This document shows, piece by piece, positions 23,177 through 31,580 of a stretch of DNA of 33,073 nt. The position numbers and the translations under genes are program-made. The notes beneath the pieces were generated by a model. The model saw only the letters and a list, made by a program, of their open reading frames with translations, was not told the origin of the DNA and did no database searches. Position 1 is the stretch's first letter. Each line of letters starts with the position of its first letter. The DNA comes from Candidatus Sulfotelmatobacter sp. (GTDB taxonomy: Bacteria > Eisenbacteria > RBG-16-71-46): positions 1 through 33,073 of the forward strand of contig DATKAB010000023.1 in NCBI GenBank assembly GCA_035498555.1, in the 5' to 3' direction.

Positions 23177-25015
23177 TCAGCGCGCCGCTCCCGCCACGCG
23201 ATCCACCTCGATCCGCCGGCTTCGTCGCATCAGCTTGTGGGCGACGAAGCCCGCGGCGTGCGCGAACAGCGCGAGCACCGCGAGGCCCAGGAACACATGA
23301 TGGGTCGGCGGCCGGAGCCAGCGCTCCCAGGCGGCGAGCAGGATCCACACCGGCAGGAGCACGACGCAGGCCCAGAACACCAGGGTCTGGGGCCACGAGG
23401 CCGCCCCGGGCCCGAGACGCGTGGTGGGCGCCGGAGCGCCGGCCGGAGTTGCGCTTCCGGGAGCGGCGTAGCTGTGCGCGCGAAGCAGGATCACTTCGAG
23501 CAGCACCCTGAGTACGTCGCGCCGATCCGGGTAGGCGCCGTGCGAGCCGGCGAGGTCGGGGAGCACGTAGTTCGCCACCCGCACGTTGTCCACTTCTTGA
23601 TTCGTGAGCCGGCTGCTTCCCACGGTCTCGGTCGGACCGCTGATGAGGTCGCCCTTGTCCCAGAAGTTGATCCAGTGAACGTGCGGCCGGTGGTCGGCGG
23701 TGGAAAACGGCGGCGTGCCGATGTCGCCGCGCAGCCCCTCGGCCAGCTCCTCGTAGGTGCCGGAGCTGGACTGAGCCACGTAGAAGAAATAGTTGATCTT
23801 GTCGACCGGCGAGCCGTAGGTGACCAGATGCTCGATCTTCTCGAGCGGAATCGGACCCTCGAGCGGATCCCGTGCGCCGCTCGCCCGATTGCTGCGCGCC
23901 AGCTCGAGCAGCGTGTCCACGGCCACCGCCGAGCCCAGACTGTGCGCGACGATCACCACGCGCTCGCAGTCCGGGTCGTCGAGCACCTGCAGGAGCTGGG
24001 CGGTCGCGTCGGTCAGCACCTTCTTGCGGCGCGCGTAGAGCTTGTCGGTCTCTTCGTAGCTCGTGTACTGCTGCACGTCGCCGACGAAGTCGGTGAGGAA
24101 TTGGTTGACGCCGAGCACCGAAAGCAGGATCGGAAACGCCGACGCGACACGCGACCAGGCGACCTCATGCCATGGGAACGCCTGGCGGCCGGACAGATGG
24201 GCCCAGGCGAACTGCCCGGCAAGCACCAGCCACCAGGCGAGCAGCAGAAGGAATCCCGCGGCGAGCGCGCCGCCGAGCAGCGCGGCGAGAATCCCGAGCA
24301 GGTGGGCGGCCTCGCGCAGCAGATGATGGCGCCGCCACTCGCGCGCGAGTCGCGCCAGCGCGCCGGCGTCGGCGGGAGCCGAGTGCTGCTCGCGCCGGAC
24401 GAGATCGAGGAACTGGCCGAACGAGCCCTGCGGGTAACGATCGCGATTTCCGGCCGACTGGAACGCCTCGTAGAGTTCCAGCAGCCGGGCGGTGCGAACG
24501 CGCAGTGCCGCCACGTCTTCGCGGCCTCGATCGCGGCGCTGCTGAAACAATCGGACCAATGCGGCGCGGCGCAGTCTGCGAAATTCGCGCCAGCGCCCGA
24601 TCAGGAGCCAGACCGGCTTCCTGAGCTGCCGAACGAGCCAGAGGACCACCGAAAGCGCGGTGGTCCCATTCACGGTGTCGGGCGCCCAGTAGGCTTCGAA
24701 GAAGCGCAGATTGCGGGTGGGCAGCGAGCGGCGCGGATCGTCGGCGGCGACCCGGACGTAGACCACGTCGTGACCCGGTTGCGGAACGCGCGTCCCGCGC
24801 GGCAGCTCGACCTCGGCCGAGCGATCGTGGAGTCGAATGCCACCGAAGGGTGGGCCACCCCCGCGGCCCAGCTCCCAGGCCGCGTGATCCAGGCGGTCCA
24901 CCAGCATGCACATCTCTTCGTAGTGCCGCTGCGAGCCCATCCCGTGGAAGTAGACGACGCCGACGTACTTCGGCCCCGGCGAGGGTTCGGCTCGTTGGGC
25001 TTCGGATTCGGGCAT
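23177..25015 (-). CDS. Membrane-embedded alpha/beta hydrolase
   Basis: 612 residues from the ATG at 25015, which has GGAG 5 nt upstream; an upstream GTG at 25066 lacks one. The N-terminus has the first core strand and oxyanion turn VGVVYFHGMGSQ (~18-29). The nucleophile elbow comes far later as VIVAHSLGSAVAVD with Ser359, and WINFWDKGDLISG plus GSHGAY supply plausible Asp and His. The ~330 residues between strand and elbow include a hydrophobic block (~236-275, probably two membrane helices). Two further hydrophobic helices lie at ~528-585 near the C-terminus. The topology suggests a hydrolase domain on one face of the inner membrane. The substrate is unknown; lipase or esterase activity is plausible. 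Its stop lies 10 bp from the stop of the PPC gene (convergent). Confidence 0.85.
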   Translation of the reverse strand: MPESEAQRAEPSPGPKYVGVVYFHGMGSQRHYEEMCMLVDRLDHAAWELGRGGGPPFGGIRLHDRSAEVELPRGTRVPQPGHDVVYVRVAADDPRRSLPTRNLRFFEAYWAPDTVNGTTALSVVLWLVRQLRKPVWLLIGRWREFRRLRRAALVRLFQQRRDRGREDVAALRVRTARLLELYEAFQSAGNRDRYPQGSFGQFLDLVRREQHSAPADAGALARLAREWRRHHLLREAAHLLGILAALLGGALAAGFLLLLAWWLVLAGQFAWAHLSGRQAFPWHEVAWSRVASAFPILLSVLGVNQFLTDFVGDVQQYTSYEETDKLYARRKKVLTDATAQLLQVLDDPDCERVVIVAHSLGSAVAVDTLLELARSNRASGARDPLEGPIPLEKIEHLVTYGSPVDKINYFFYVAQSSSGTYEELAEGLRGDIGTPPFSTADHRPHVHWINFWDKGDLISGPTETVGSSRLTNQEVDNVRVANYVLPDLAGSHGAYPDRRDVLRVLLEVILLRAHSYAAPGSATPAGAPAPTTRLGPGAASWPQTLVFWACVVLLPVWILLAAWERWLRPPTHHVFLGLAVLALFAHAAGFVAHKLMRRSRRIEVDRVAGAAR

Positions 25016-25195
25016 CAGGGCTCCGGCGAATCGAGGCGTCGCGCCTGTCACGAACGGCGACCGCACGCTAGCAGGGCGGCCGCCCGGGTTCGAGCGCGAA
25101 AGCGCCCCATTTCGGCAAGGCCGGGCGCGATGGAATCGCGCTTGGCCCGGCTCGCCCGCCGGACTACGCTCGGGACCTCGGCACGGAGGTTTCCC

Positions 25196-25750
25196 ATGAA
25201 CGAAGTGACCGCCATGGCGGCAAAGAAGACCGGGTTCGACCCGTTCGTGAGGGAAATGCTGTGGGAGCAGTTAGGCGCGGCGATCGACATGCTCGAGAAC
25301 GCGGTGGACGCGTGCCCGGACGAGCTGTGGGGCGACCAGTCCCGCCATCCGCAGTTTCAGTTCTGGTACATCGTCTTCCACACACTGTTCTGGCTCGATA
25401 TCGATCTCTCGGGAAACTCGAAGCATTTCGCCCCGCCCGCGCCCTTCGCGCTGGACGAGCTGGATCCGGCTGGAGCCTATCCCGATCGCGTGTACACGAA
25501 GCACGAGTTGAAGACCTACCTCGCGCACGACCGCAACAAGCTGCGCGAGGTGATCCGCGGGCTCACCGAGGCGCGGGCGCGCGAGCGCGTCGTCGTCCCC
25601 AACGCCGACCTGCCGTTCCTCGAGCTGCTGATCTACAACATGCGTCACGTTCAGCATCACACGGCGCAGCTCAACTGGATGCTGCGCCTGAAGATCGATT
25701 CCGCGCCGAAGTGGGTGAGGAAGACCGCGAGCCCGCTCGGCCTCGAGTGA
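25196..25750 (+). CDS. DinB-like metal-binding four-helix protein
   Basis: 184 residues; GGAGG at 25185-25189 lies 6 nt before the ATG. The long open frame upstream is antisense to the hydrolase gene and is not part of this protein. The pattern fits the DinB/YfiT superfamily: an N-terminal long helix (REMLWEQLGAAIDMLENAV), His62 in WYIVFHTLFWLD, and the second metal site in YNMRHVQHHTAQLNWML near the C-terminus. Family members bind a divalent metal through three His; many act as thiol transferases or are uncharacterised stress proteins. It is 28 bp upstream of a Dps gene on the same strand, so a shared stress-linked operon is likely. Confidence 0.85.
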   Translation: MNEVTAMAAKKTGFDPFVREMLWEQLGAAIDMLENAVDACPDELWGDQSRHPQFQFWYIVFHTLFWLDIDLSGNSKHFAPPAPFALDELDPAGAYPDRVYTKHELKTYLAHDRNKLREVIRGLTEARARERVVVPNADLPFLELLIYNMRHVQHHTAQLNWMLRLKIDSAPKWVRKTASPLGLE

Positions 25751-25778
25751 CGCCCCAACCGACTCAGAAAGGAACGTC

Positions 25779-26354
25779 ATGCCCAAGATCCTCCAACCCG
25801 ACTCGATCACGCAGAAGACCAAGAGCCCGCGGCGCAATGGCTCGCGGGAGATCCAGGGTTTCAAGCAGCTGGTGAAGCTGCCGATCGCGCTGTCGGACGC
25901 GGTGTGCAAGGACAGCGTCGAGAGCCTGACTCAGCTGCTGGCCGACACCATGACGCTGCGCGACCTCTACAAGAAGCACCACTGGCAGGTGGTCGGGCCG
26001 ACCTTCTATTCACTGCACCTGTTGTTCGACAAGCATTACGAGGCGCAGGCCGAGCTGGTGGACACCATCGCCGAGCGCATTCAGCAGCTGGGCGGGGTGA
26101 GCATCGCCATGGCCCCCGACGTGGCCGAGACCACGATTATTCCGCGCGCGCCGAAGGGTCGTGAGTCGGTGCCGGCGCAGATCGCGCGGCTGCTCCATGC
26201 GCACGAGGTGGTACTCGAGGAGGCGCGCACCATGGCGCGCGAAGCCACCGAGCGCGGCGACGACGGCACCAACGATATGATCGTGAGCGACGTGATCCGC
26301 ACCAACGAGTTCCAGGTGTGGTTCGTCGCCGAGCACGCGCTCGATCCGAGCTGA
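25779..26354 (+). CDS. dps: Dps-family DNA-binding ferritin (starvation/oxidative-stress protection)
   Basis: 191 residues; AAAGGA precedes the ATG. The inter-subunit ferroxidase ligands have the exact spacing of E. coli Dps: His68, His80, Asp84, Asp95 and Glu99 (KKHHWQVVGPTFYSLH, LLFDKHYE, LVDTIAERIQ). The family assembles as a dodecamer that oxidises Fe(II) with peroxide, stores iron and often coats DNA. The N-terminal tail of ~25 residues is rich in Lys, Arg and Ser (KTKSPRRNG), suitable for DNA binding as in E. coli. The gene follows the DinB-like gene closely and ends in a hairpin shared with the converging coiled-coil gene. Confidence 0.95.
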   Translation: MPKILQPDSITQKTKSPRRNGSREIQGFKQLVKLPIALSDAVCKDSVESLTQLLADTMTLRDLYKKHHWQVVGPTFYSLHLLFDKHYEAQAELVDTIAERIQQLGGVSIAMAPDVAETTIIPRAPKGRESVPAQIARLLHAHEVVLEEARTMAREATERGDDGTNDMIVSDVIRTNEFQVWFVAEHALDPS

Positions 26355-26381
26355 AGAAGGCGGCGTTACGCCGCCTTCTTC
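26353..26381. terminator. Bidirectional terminator between dps and the coiled-coil gene
   Basis: GAAGAAGGCGGCG (26353-26365) and CGCCGCCTTCTTC (26369-26381) form a perfect 13-bp stem with the 3-nt loop TTA. The left arm begins in the dps stop codon. The right arm encodes the last residues (KKAA) of the converging coiled-coil gene, and the loop itself is that gene's TAA stop. Purine-rich lower stem arms give T-rich 3' ends in both directions. Confidence 0.75.
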
Positions 26382-29035
26382 GCCGGGCGATCGTCTTCTT
26401 CGTCGTTCTGGTCGCGCACCGAGCGCACGGCCGCGCGCATCTCGCCGGTCATCTTGCGCTCGTCGCGTAGTCCGTCGATCGCGGCCTCGGCCTGCTTGAG
26501 CAGGAACTGGAGCGAGCCGGCTTTCTCGACCGCCTGATCCACGATCGACTTCTGCTTCTGCAGCGCCTCGAGGCTCGAATTGATGTCGGCCAGCAGGCCT
26601 TCGGCGCGAGACAACCGCTCCTCGGCCTTGGCCATCTGCCGCTTGCGCTCGTCGAGCGAGCCGGCCAGCTCGCGAGCTTCCTTGAGCCGCGCCACCACGT
26701 CGCGAATCGTCTCGCGGCTCTTCTCGATCTCGCCGTGGGTCGAGGCGATCTCGCGCACGCCGGCCGAAGTCTGCTCGGCCATGGTGAACATGCGGTCCAG
26801 ATCGGTCTTGATCGCCGCCACCGTGTCCTGGCGCGAGACGATCTCGGCCAGCGACTGCTCGATCGACTCGTCGACCTTGTTCCACCTGGCGATGCGCTTT
26901 TCGAATTCGTCGATGCGCTTCTCGACCTGACCCAGCGCGGCGGCGCTCCCCTCGAGCTGCGACGACACCGCGGTCAGCTCGTTCGAGCGCTGCTCGGCCT
27001 GGTCGAGCGCCGCCGCCAGCTGCTGCGACAGATCGCCGAGCTGCTGCGCCGACTGCGCCGCCTCTTCCCGGAGCGCCGAGGCGCGCTGCAGATCCTTGGT
27101 GGCCTTGTGGACTGCGCCGTGCCGCTGCTCGATCTCCTGGCGCAGGGCCCGGGTCTTGCCGGCCAGTTCCTCGACCGACGCGCAGCGCGCCTCGATCGAA
27201 TCGACGGCCTTGTGGATCTTGTCGGCTTCAGACTTCGCCTCCCCGAGACTCGACGAGATGCCGCTGATCGCCATGGTCATCTTCTCGGCCTCGTCGGCCT
27301 GGGCCGAGAGCCCGGCAAAGCGCTGCTCGGCGGCCTGCATCCGTGAAAGGAGCTGGCGTCCCTGCTCGTCGAGCTGGCCGCTCAACGTTTCGAGATCGGT
27401 GAGGCGGCGCTGCAGGTCCTCGACGAACTGCCGCCGCGACTCGATCGACGCCATCGAGTCGCCGATCCGCTGCGTCTGCTTCTGCACGAACTCGACGGTG
27501 GGAGCGAGCGCCTGCATCGCGGCCACCTGTTCCTTGAGCTCGGCGATCGAGCGGGTCGCGGAGGTGAGCCAGTCGTGGGTCTCGGCCTGACCCTCGCGGA
27601 CGCGGGTCATCTCGGAATGAGCGACGCGGGTCTGCTCGAGCGCGTCGTTGAGGAGCGCGTGCGTGCCCGAGAGCTGCTGGAGGTCGTGGATCGCGCCGTC
27701 GATCGCCGGCCGCGCCTCGCCGAGCTTGGCCATTTGCGCACCGATCTCGGTGGCCGAGCGCGTGGTCTGATCGAGGTCGCGGCGCAGCGCGTGGACGCGC
27801 GCCATGTCGTCGTGGATGCCGGCCGCCTCCGCAGACAGGGACTGCAGATGCGAGGTGAGCGCCTCGGTCTGGGACTTGAGCTCGCCGACCGTCTGGGTCG
27901 AGGCGCTGAGCCCCTTGAAGCGCGTCTCGCAATCGGAGAGCGCGATGCGCAGATCGGCGACGCGCTGCGTCACCGATTCGAGCCCGCGCCGCTCGAAATC
28001 GAACCGCTCGATGGTCTTGCGCGTCTCGTCGGCCACCGAGGCCAGCTCCTGGCGCGTGGCCTCGGCCTTCTCGTCGATCTCGTGCTGGAGTTGCGACACC
28101 GCCCGGGAGCGATCCACCACCGTCTCGTGGAGCGAGCGCACGCCGGCGATCTGCTCCTGCATCGCGGCCAGCGCCTTTTCGTTGTCCTGCTGCTGCTTGA
28201 CGCGCGTGTCGAGCTGCCGCATGGCGCGATCGAGGCTCTCGGACTGAGCCAGCGCCCGATCGATGGTGTCGCGCTGCGCCTCGAGCGTGGCGGTCTTGGC
28301 CGCCACCAGATCGGCGAGCGCCTTGAGCGTGCCGAGCTCGCGGCGCACGTCCTCGATGCTGTGCTGGACGCCGTCGAGCCCGCGCACCGCAGCCTCGACG
28401 CCGGCCACGCGGCGCTCCTTGTCGGACATCGAGCGGCCGAGATCGTCGCGACGGCGATCGAGCGCCTCCATCTTGGAGAGCGCGAGCTTATGGGCGTCCA
28501 GCATGCGATCGTGCTGCTCGCGCAGGCGATTGACGTGTTCGGTGGTGGCTTCCATCTGGCCGCGCAGCGTGTCGGCTTCGCCCTTCAGCTGATTGAACGG
28601 CTTCTCGACCTCGAGAAACTGGACCAGCTGATCCTTGAGTCCGACGGCCAGGTCGGTCTTGCCGGCGAGGTCTTCGAGCGTGGCGCGCATCTGGGTCGAG
28701 TTCTCGAGCACTTCGACCACGCGCGCCTCCGCCCACTGCTGGCTCTTGGCCAGGCCCTCGGCGCGCTCGTCGAGCGACTGGAACAGTTCCGAGAGCTTGA
28801 CCATTCCCTCGAAGCGCTTCTCCATGGCCTTGAGGCGCTCGTCGAGGGAGTCGAGCGATTCGCTCGCCTGCGTGATCGGCTCGCCGATGTCCTGCATGCG
28901 CTCGATCGCGGCCTTGACCTTCTCGACCATGGCTTCGTTGTGGCCGCGCTCCTTCTGGATCTCGGCGAGGATGGTGCGCAGCTCTTCGGCCGCTTCGCGG
29001 TCTCGCGATCCGTTCCCGAGCAGGTTCTTGAGCAT
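26366..29035 (-). CDS. 889-residue all-coiled-coil protein of unknown function
   Basis: AAGGAG lies 6 nt before the ATG. From about residue 10 to 860 the protein is continuous polar helix with heptad periodicity (for example LDSLDERLKAMEKRFEGM, VEKRIDEFEKRIARW), almost no proline or cysteine and few aromatics. There is no signal peptide, membrane helix, Walker A or ABC signature, so it is not an SMC ATPase despite looking like an SMC arm. It has a short Lys-rich tail (DRPAKKAA). Recurrent loosely similar ~35-45-residue segments of the type LxxLxxxVAxxK/E suggest growth by internal duplication. A cytoplasmic filament, scaffold or spacer role is possible. It is followed downstream by the shared terminator with dps, and upstream lies a ~300-bp gap before the SPOR-like gene. 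Confidence 0.85.
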   Translation of the reverse strand: MLKNLLGNGSRDREAAEELRTILAEIQKERGHNEAMVEKVKAAIERMQDIGEPITQASESLDSLDERLKAMEKRFEGMVKLSELFQSLDERAEGLAKSQQWAEARVVEVLENSTQMRATLEDLAGKTDLAVGLKDQLVQFLEVEKPFNQLKGEADTLRGQMEATTEHVNRLREQHDRMLDAHKLALSKMEALDRRRDDLGRSMSDKERRVAGVEAAVRGLDGVQHSIEDVRRELGTLKALADLVAAKTATLEAQRDTIDRALAQSESLDRAMRQLDTRVKQQQDNEKALAAMQEQIAGVRSLHETVVDRSRAVSQLQHEIDEKAEATRQELASVADETRKTIERFDFERRGLESVTQRVADLRIALSDCETRFKGLSASTQTVGELKSQTEALTSHLQSLSAEAAGIHDDMARVHALRRDLDQTTRSATEIGAQMAKLGEARPAIDGAIHDLQQLSGTHALLNDALEQTRVAHSEMTRVREGQAETHDWLTSATRSIAELKEQVAAMQALAPTVEFVQKQTQRIGDSMASIESRRQFVEDLQRRLTDLETLSGQLDEQGRQLLSRMQAAEQRFAGLSAQADEAEKMTMAISGISSSLGEAKSEADKIHKAVDSIEARCASVEELAGKTRALRQEIEQRHGAVHKATKDLQRASALREEAAQSAQQLGDLSQQLAAALDQAEQRSNELTAVSSQLEGSAAALGQVEKRIDEFEKRIARWNKVDESIEQSLAEIVSRQDTVAAIKTDLDRMFTMAEQTSAGVREIASTHGEIEKSRETIRDVVARLKEARELAGSLDERKRQMAKAEERLSRAEGLLADINSSLEALQKQKSIVDQAVEKAGSLQFLLKQAEAAIDGLRDERKMTGEMRAAVRSVRDQNDEEDDRPAKKAA

Positions 29036-29333
29036 CGTTCACTCCTTGGGACGCGCCGAGCGCTCGGCCCCAGGGGGGACCGGTGGTTCAGCCGCGTATC
29101 GGGGTGGGGGATTCGCCTGGCGAACGCCCCGGTGATGTTTTCGCGGGGCGGTTGCTCTGCAAGAGGCGGACCGGCCGGGAGCCGAGGGCGGCAGGTGCGG
29201 CCCAAGCACTTGGGAATGGGGGGTTGCCGCTTCGGGTGCCACCCGGCCAAATGCGGGCCGCGACCCGGCTATTGGGTGGCCGGCGGGGTGGCCGCGGAGG
29301 GTGTTTCGGCCGCCCCGGGCGGGGCGGCCCGGT
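29036..29333. other. 298-bp intergenic region with palindrome and hairpin
   Basis: No gene is visible. It holds a perfect 14-bp palindrome, GCCGAGCGCTCGGC at 29055-29068, about 20 bp upstream of the coiled-coil start, where it could be an operator. It also contains the hairpin after the SPOR-like gene listed separately. The remainder is G-rich, with several GGGG runs on the plus strand, and shows nothing I can name. Confidence 0.5.
29308..29329 (-). terminator. Hairpin downstream of the SPOR-like gene
   Basis: GGCCGCCCC (29308-29316) and GGGGCGGCC (29321-29329) form a perfect 9-bp stem with a 4-nt loop, 4 bp past the stop codon of the minus-strand gene. Reading on that strand the stem is followed by GAAACACC rather than a T tract, so it may need Rho or act as an RNA end stabiliser. 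Confidence 0.5.
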
Positions 29334-30032
29334 CTACTTCTTCTTGGTCCCGGTCGTGTCCGCCAGCGTGATCACATCGGCCTGGGGCACGATCCCCTTC
29401 TGGAGGAGCTGGTTGGCCGTGAACGAGGCCTCGGCCTTGTGGGTGAAGTTGCCGGCATAGACGTGGTACGTGGTGTTGCCTTCGTCCTCGATCGGGACCA
29501 CGCGCAGCGTGAGCTTGGTCTTCGTCTTGGCGGACTCCACCAGCGCCTTGGCCGGATCCTCGAACAGGAACGAGCCAACGTCGAGCGTGTAGTGGCCCTC
29601 CGCGTCGGTCACGGCAGTGGTCGAGTCCGACGGCGGATGGAGCTTGGCGAGGATGACTTCCTGCTTCCACCGCGGCAGCGCCTCGAACGCCTTGATCGAA
29701 TCGGCGACCGCGACGGCGCGCAGGCTGTCTGCCCGGCGAACGCCGGCGATCGAGTCGGCGACCGCCGCGAGGCGTTCTTGTTCGGCCCTGGCGGCAGCGG
29801 CCTTGGCCTTCACCACCTCGCCGTGGTGGATCAGCATGATGCCGCCCACCACCGCCCCGATGATCGCCAGCAGTACGGCCCACCCGAGAATCGTTCCGGT
29901 CGCCGAGGTCTTGATCGGCTCGGCCTCGGCATCCTCGAGGCGTTGCCGGAGACGCGGCGGCAGCCACGCCCCGGGCGCCGGACCCTGCGAAGGGGGTGGC
30001 GGCTCGGACTGACGGTCATCGTTCTCGTTCAT
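29334..30032 (-). CDS. Membrane-anchored SPOR-like protein
   Basis: 232 residues from the ATG at 30032 with GGGAGG 4 nt upstream; a TTG four codons earlier is less likely. A proline-rich cytoplasmic N-terminus (~1-45) is followed by one transmembrane helix (~47-69). Next comes an Ala/Asp/Ser helical linker with three ADS repeats (~75-120), and a C-terminal domain (~147-223) with the beta-alpha-beta pattern of SPOR domains (YTLDVGSFLFEDPAKAL and, later, VYAGNFTHKAEASFTANQLLQK). Such domains bind glycan strands lacking stem peptides at division sites. The match is by pattern only. It diverges from the DUF2911 gene. On its strand a TACAAT (30109-30114) could be a -10 box. Confidence 0.75.
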   Translation of the reverse strand: MNENDDRQSEPPPPSQGPAPGAWLPPRLRQRLEDAEAEPIKTSATGTILGWAVLLAIIGAVVGGIMLIHHGEVVKAKAAAARAEQERLAAVADSIAGVRRADSLRAVAVADSIKAFEALPRWKQEVILAKLHPPSDSTTAVTDAEGHYTLDVGSFLFEDPAKALVESAKTKTKLTLRVVPIEDEGNTTYHVYAGNFTHKAEASFTANQLLQKGIVPQADVITLADTTGTKKK

Positions 30033-30270
30033 GAATCCTCCCAACGCCCCGGTCGAATCTTGTCCCTGTAGCGGGCCGGCCGAAGTCGCTCGCGCGCAAG
30101 GGCTGGGGATTGTAGCAGGATGGCGTTTTCGAGCCGAGTTGCGCGCCGGGGCCGAAAATCGCGGCGATTCGACCCGTCCCCCGCCACGGGCAAACCCGTC
30201 GAGGAACCGCTAGTCTCCCGGCGTACCCCTGCCGCTTGAGCATTGGAACCTCCTTACCCGGAGCCCCCTC

Positions 30271-31452
30271 ATGAAGCTGCGTGTGACCCTTGCCCCTTTG
30301 ATCCTGAGCCTCGCTCTCGTTCCGCTCGCCCGCGTGCGGCCGGCCGCCGCCGACGACTCGGGCAATTTCATGATGAAGCTGGGCGACGACACCACCAGCG
30401 TCGAGCGCTACGCGCGTTCGGCGTCGAAGCTCGAGGTGGATCAGGTCGGCCGCTCGCCGCGGGTGCTGCGCCGCCACTTCGTCTACGAGTACACGAAGGG
30501 CGAGGTCACCAAGTTTTCGCTCACCGTGCTGCCGCCGGTCGGCTCGACGCCGGTGCAGAGCATCGAGGCGACGATTGGGGCCGATTCGCTGCGCATGCAG
30601 GTGAAGAACGCCACCGGGCCGGCCCAGAACGTGAGCGTCAAGACCGCGCCGGGAATGTCGGTGGTGGCGCTGTCGAGCCCGTGGAGCGTCTACGAATCGC
30701 AGATCATGAGGCTCACTTCGGGGAAGAAGGACACGCTCGGCACGGCGGTCTACTTCCTGGGCGCCGGCAATACCGATTGGCTGAGCTTGAAGAAGCTCGG
30801 GCGCGACTCGGTGGTGCTCAGCAACACCCACAATGACGTGTTCCACGTCGCGGTCGACAAGAGCGGCCACGTGATGGGCGTGCTGCCGATCTCGGGCACC
30901 GCCAAGTTCGGCGTGCAGCGGCTCCAGAAGCTCGACATCGACGCGATGGCCGCGAACTTCGCGGCGCGCGAGACCGCGGGCGGCAACATGGGCGCGCTGT
31001 CGCCGCGCGATTCGGTGAAGGTCATGGCCGGCGGCGCCAACCTGTGGGTGGACTACAGCCGGCCGTCGAAGCGCGGCCGCGCTGTATTCGGCGGCACGCT
31101 GGTTCCCTACGGCGAGGTGTGGCGCACCGGGGCCAACGCCGCGACCCAGTTCAAGACCGACAAGGACCTGGTATTCGGAAGCGTGACCGTGCCGGCCGGG
31201 TTCTACACGTTGTGGACGCTGCCGACCGCGAATGGCTGGACGCTGATCGTGAACAGCGAGACCGGCCAATGGGGCACCCAGCACAAGCCCGAGAAGGATC
31301 TGTACAAGATCCCGATGACGGTGAGCTCCCTGCCGCAGGTGGTCGAGAAGTTCACCATCAGCGTGGAGCCGAGCGCCCAGGGCGGCACGCTCAATCTCGA
31401 CTGGGACACGACGCGCGCTTCGGCGGCGTTCGCGGTCAAGCCCTCGAACTAG
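30271..31452 (+). CDS. Exported DUF2911 protein
   Basis: 393 residues with GGAG 7 nt before the ATG and a signal peptide likely cleaved near AAA27/D. The N-terminal ~240 residues are a beta-rich region with no family I recognise. The C-terminal ~140 residues match DUF2911: LWVDYSRPSKRGRAVFGGTLVPYGEVWRTG, ATQFKTDKDL, VPAGFYTLWTLPT, WTLIVNSETGQWG, and a final beta strand LNLDWDTT. The family is common in Bacteroidota-related genomes, is secreted and has no known activity. A GC-rich hairpin (31480-31497) follows the stop and separates it from the toxin-antitoxin genes. Confidence 0.88.
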   Translation: MKLRVTLAPLILSLALVPLARVRPAAADDSGNFMMKLGDDTTSVERYARSASKLEVDQVGRSPRVLRRHFVYEYTKGEVTKFSLTVLPPVGSTPVQSIEATIGADSLRMQVKNATGPAQNVSVKTAPGMSVVALSSPWSVYESQIMRLTSGKKDTLGTAVYFLGAGNTDWLSLKKLGRDSVVLSNTHNDVFHVAVDKSGHVMGVLPISGTAKFGVQRLQKLDIDAMAANFAARETAGGNMGALSPRDSVKVMAGGANLWVDYSRPSKRGRAVFGGTLVPYGEVWRTGANAATQFKTDKDLVFGSVTVPAGFYTLWTLPTANGWTLIVNSETGQWGTQHKPEKDLYKIPMTVSSLPQVVEKFTISVEPSAQGGTLNLDWDTTRASAAFAVKPSN

Positions 31453-31479
31453 TAAGCGCGGGCGGCTGCTTTGGGGCGG

Positions 31480-31497
31480 GTGCGGCGTTCGCCGCAC
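31480..31497 (+). terminator. Hairpin after the DUF2911 gene
   Basis: GTGCGGCG (31480-31487) and CGCCGCAC (31490-31497) are perfect inverted arms around TT, so the helix is capped by GTTC. It lies 27 bp after the stop codon. No T tract follows; termination is likely but not certain. Confidence 0.45.
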
Positions 31498-31544
31498 TCG
31501 CCGCGCGAATCTATCGATACAAGCGGCTCACTCAGTCTCGGGAC

Positions 31545-31573
31545 TTGACGGCTATACGTCAATGACGTAGTCT
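31545..31573 (+). promoter_or_regulatory. Toxin-antitoxin promoter with palindromic operator
   Basis: A perfect palindrome TACGTCA-A-TGACGTA lies at 31555-31569. It sits between TTGACG (31545-31550) and TAGTCT (31568-31573), which are spaced by 17 bp as -35 and -10 elements. Binding of the antitoxin's HTH to this operator would block the promoter, as in HigBA autoregulation. The predicted transcription start is at or 1-2 nt before the GTG start of the toxin gene. Confidence 0.6.
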
Positions 31574-31580
31574 CGTTTCT

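Noticed and set aside
23237-25195. Long N-terminal extension of the DinB-like protein
   Set aside because: The region is antisense to the hydrolase gene; the GGAGG at 25185-25189 and domain boundaries place the start at 25196.
27575-29371. 598-codon plus-strand open frame antisense to the coiled-coil gene
   Set aside because: Mirror-frame consequence of regular Glu/Gln/Leu codon use in the coiled coil; it has no start signal or recognisable domain.
30033-30270. Small gene or RNA between the SPOR-like and DUF2911 genes
   Set aside because: No open frame with a ribosome binding site and no strong structure; it most likely just holds divergent promoters.
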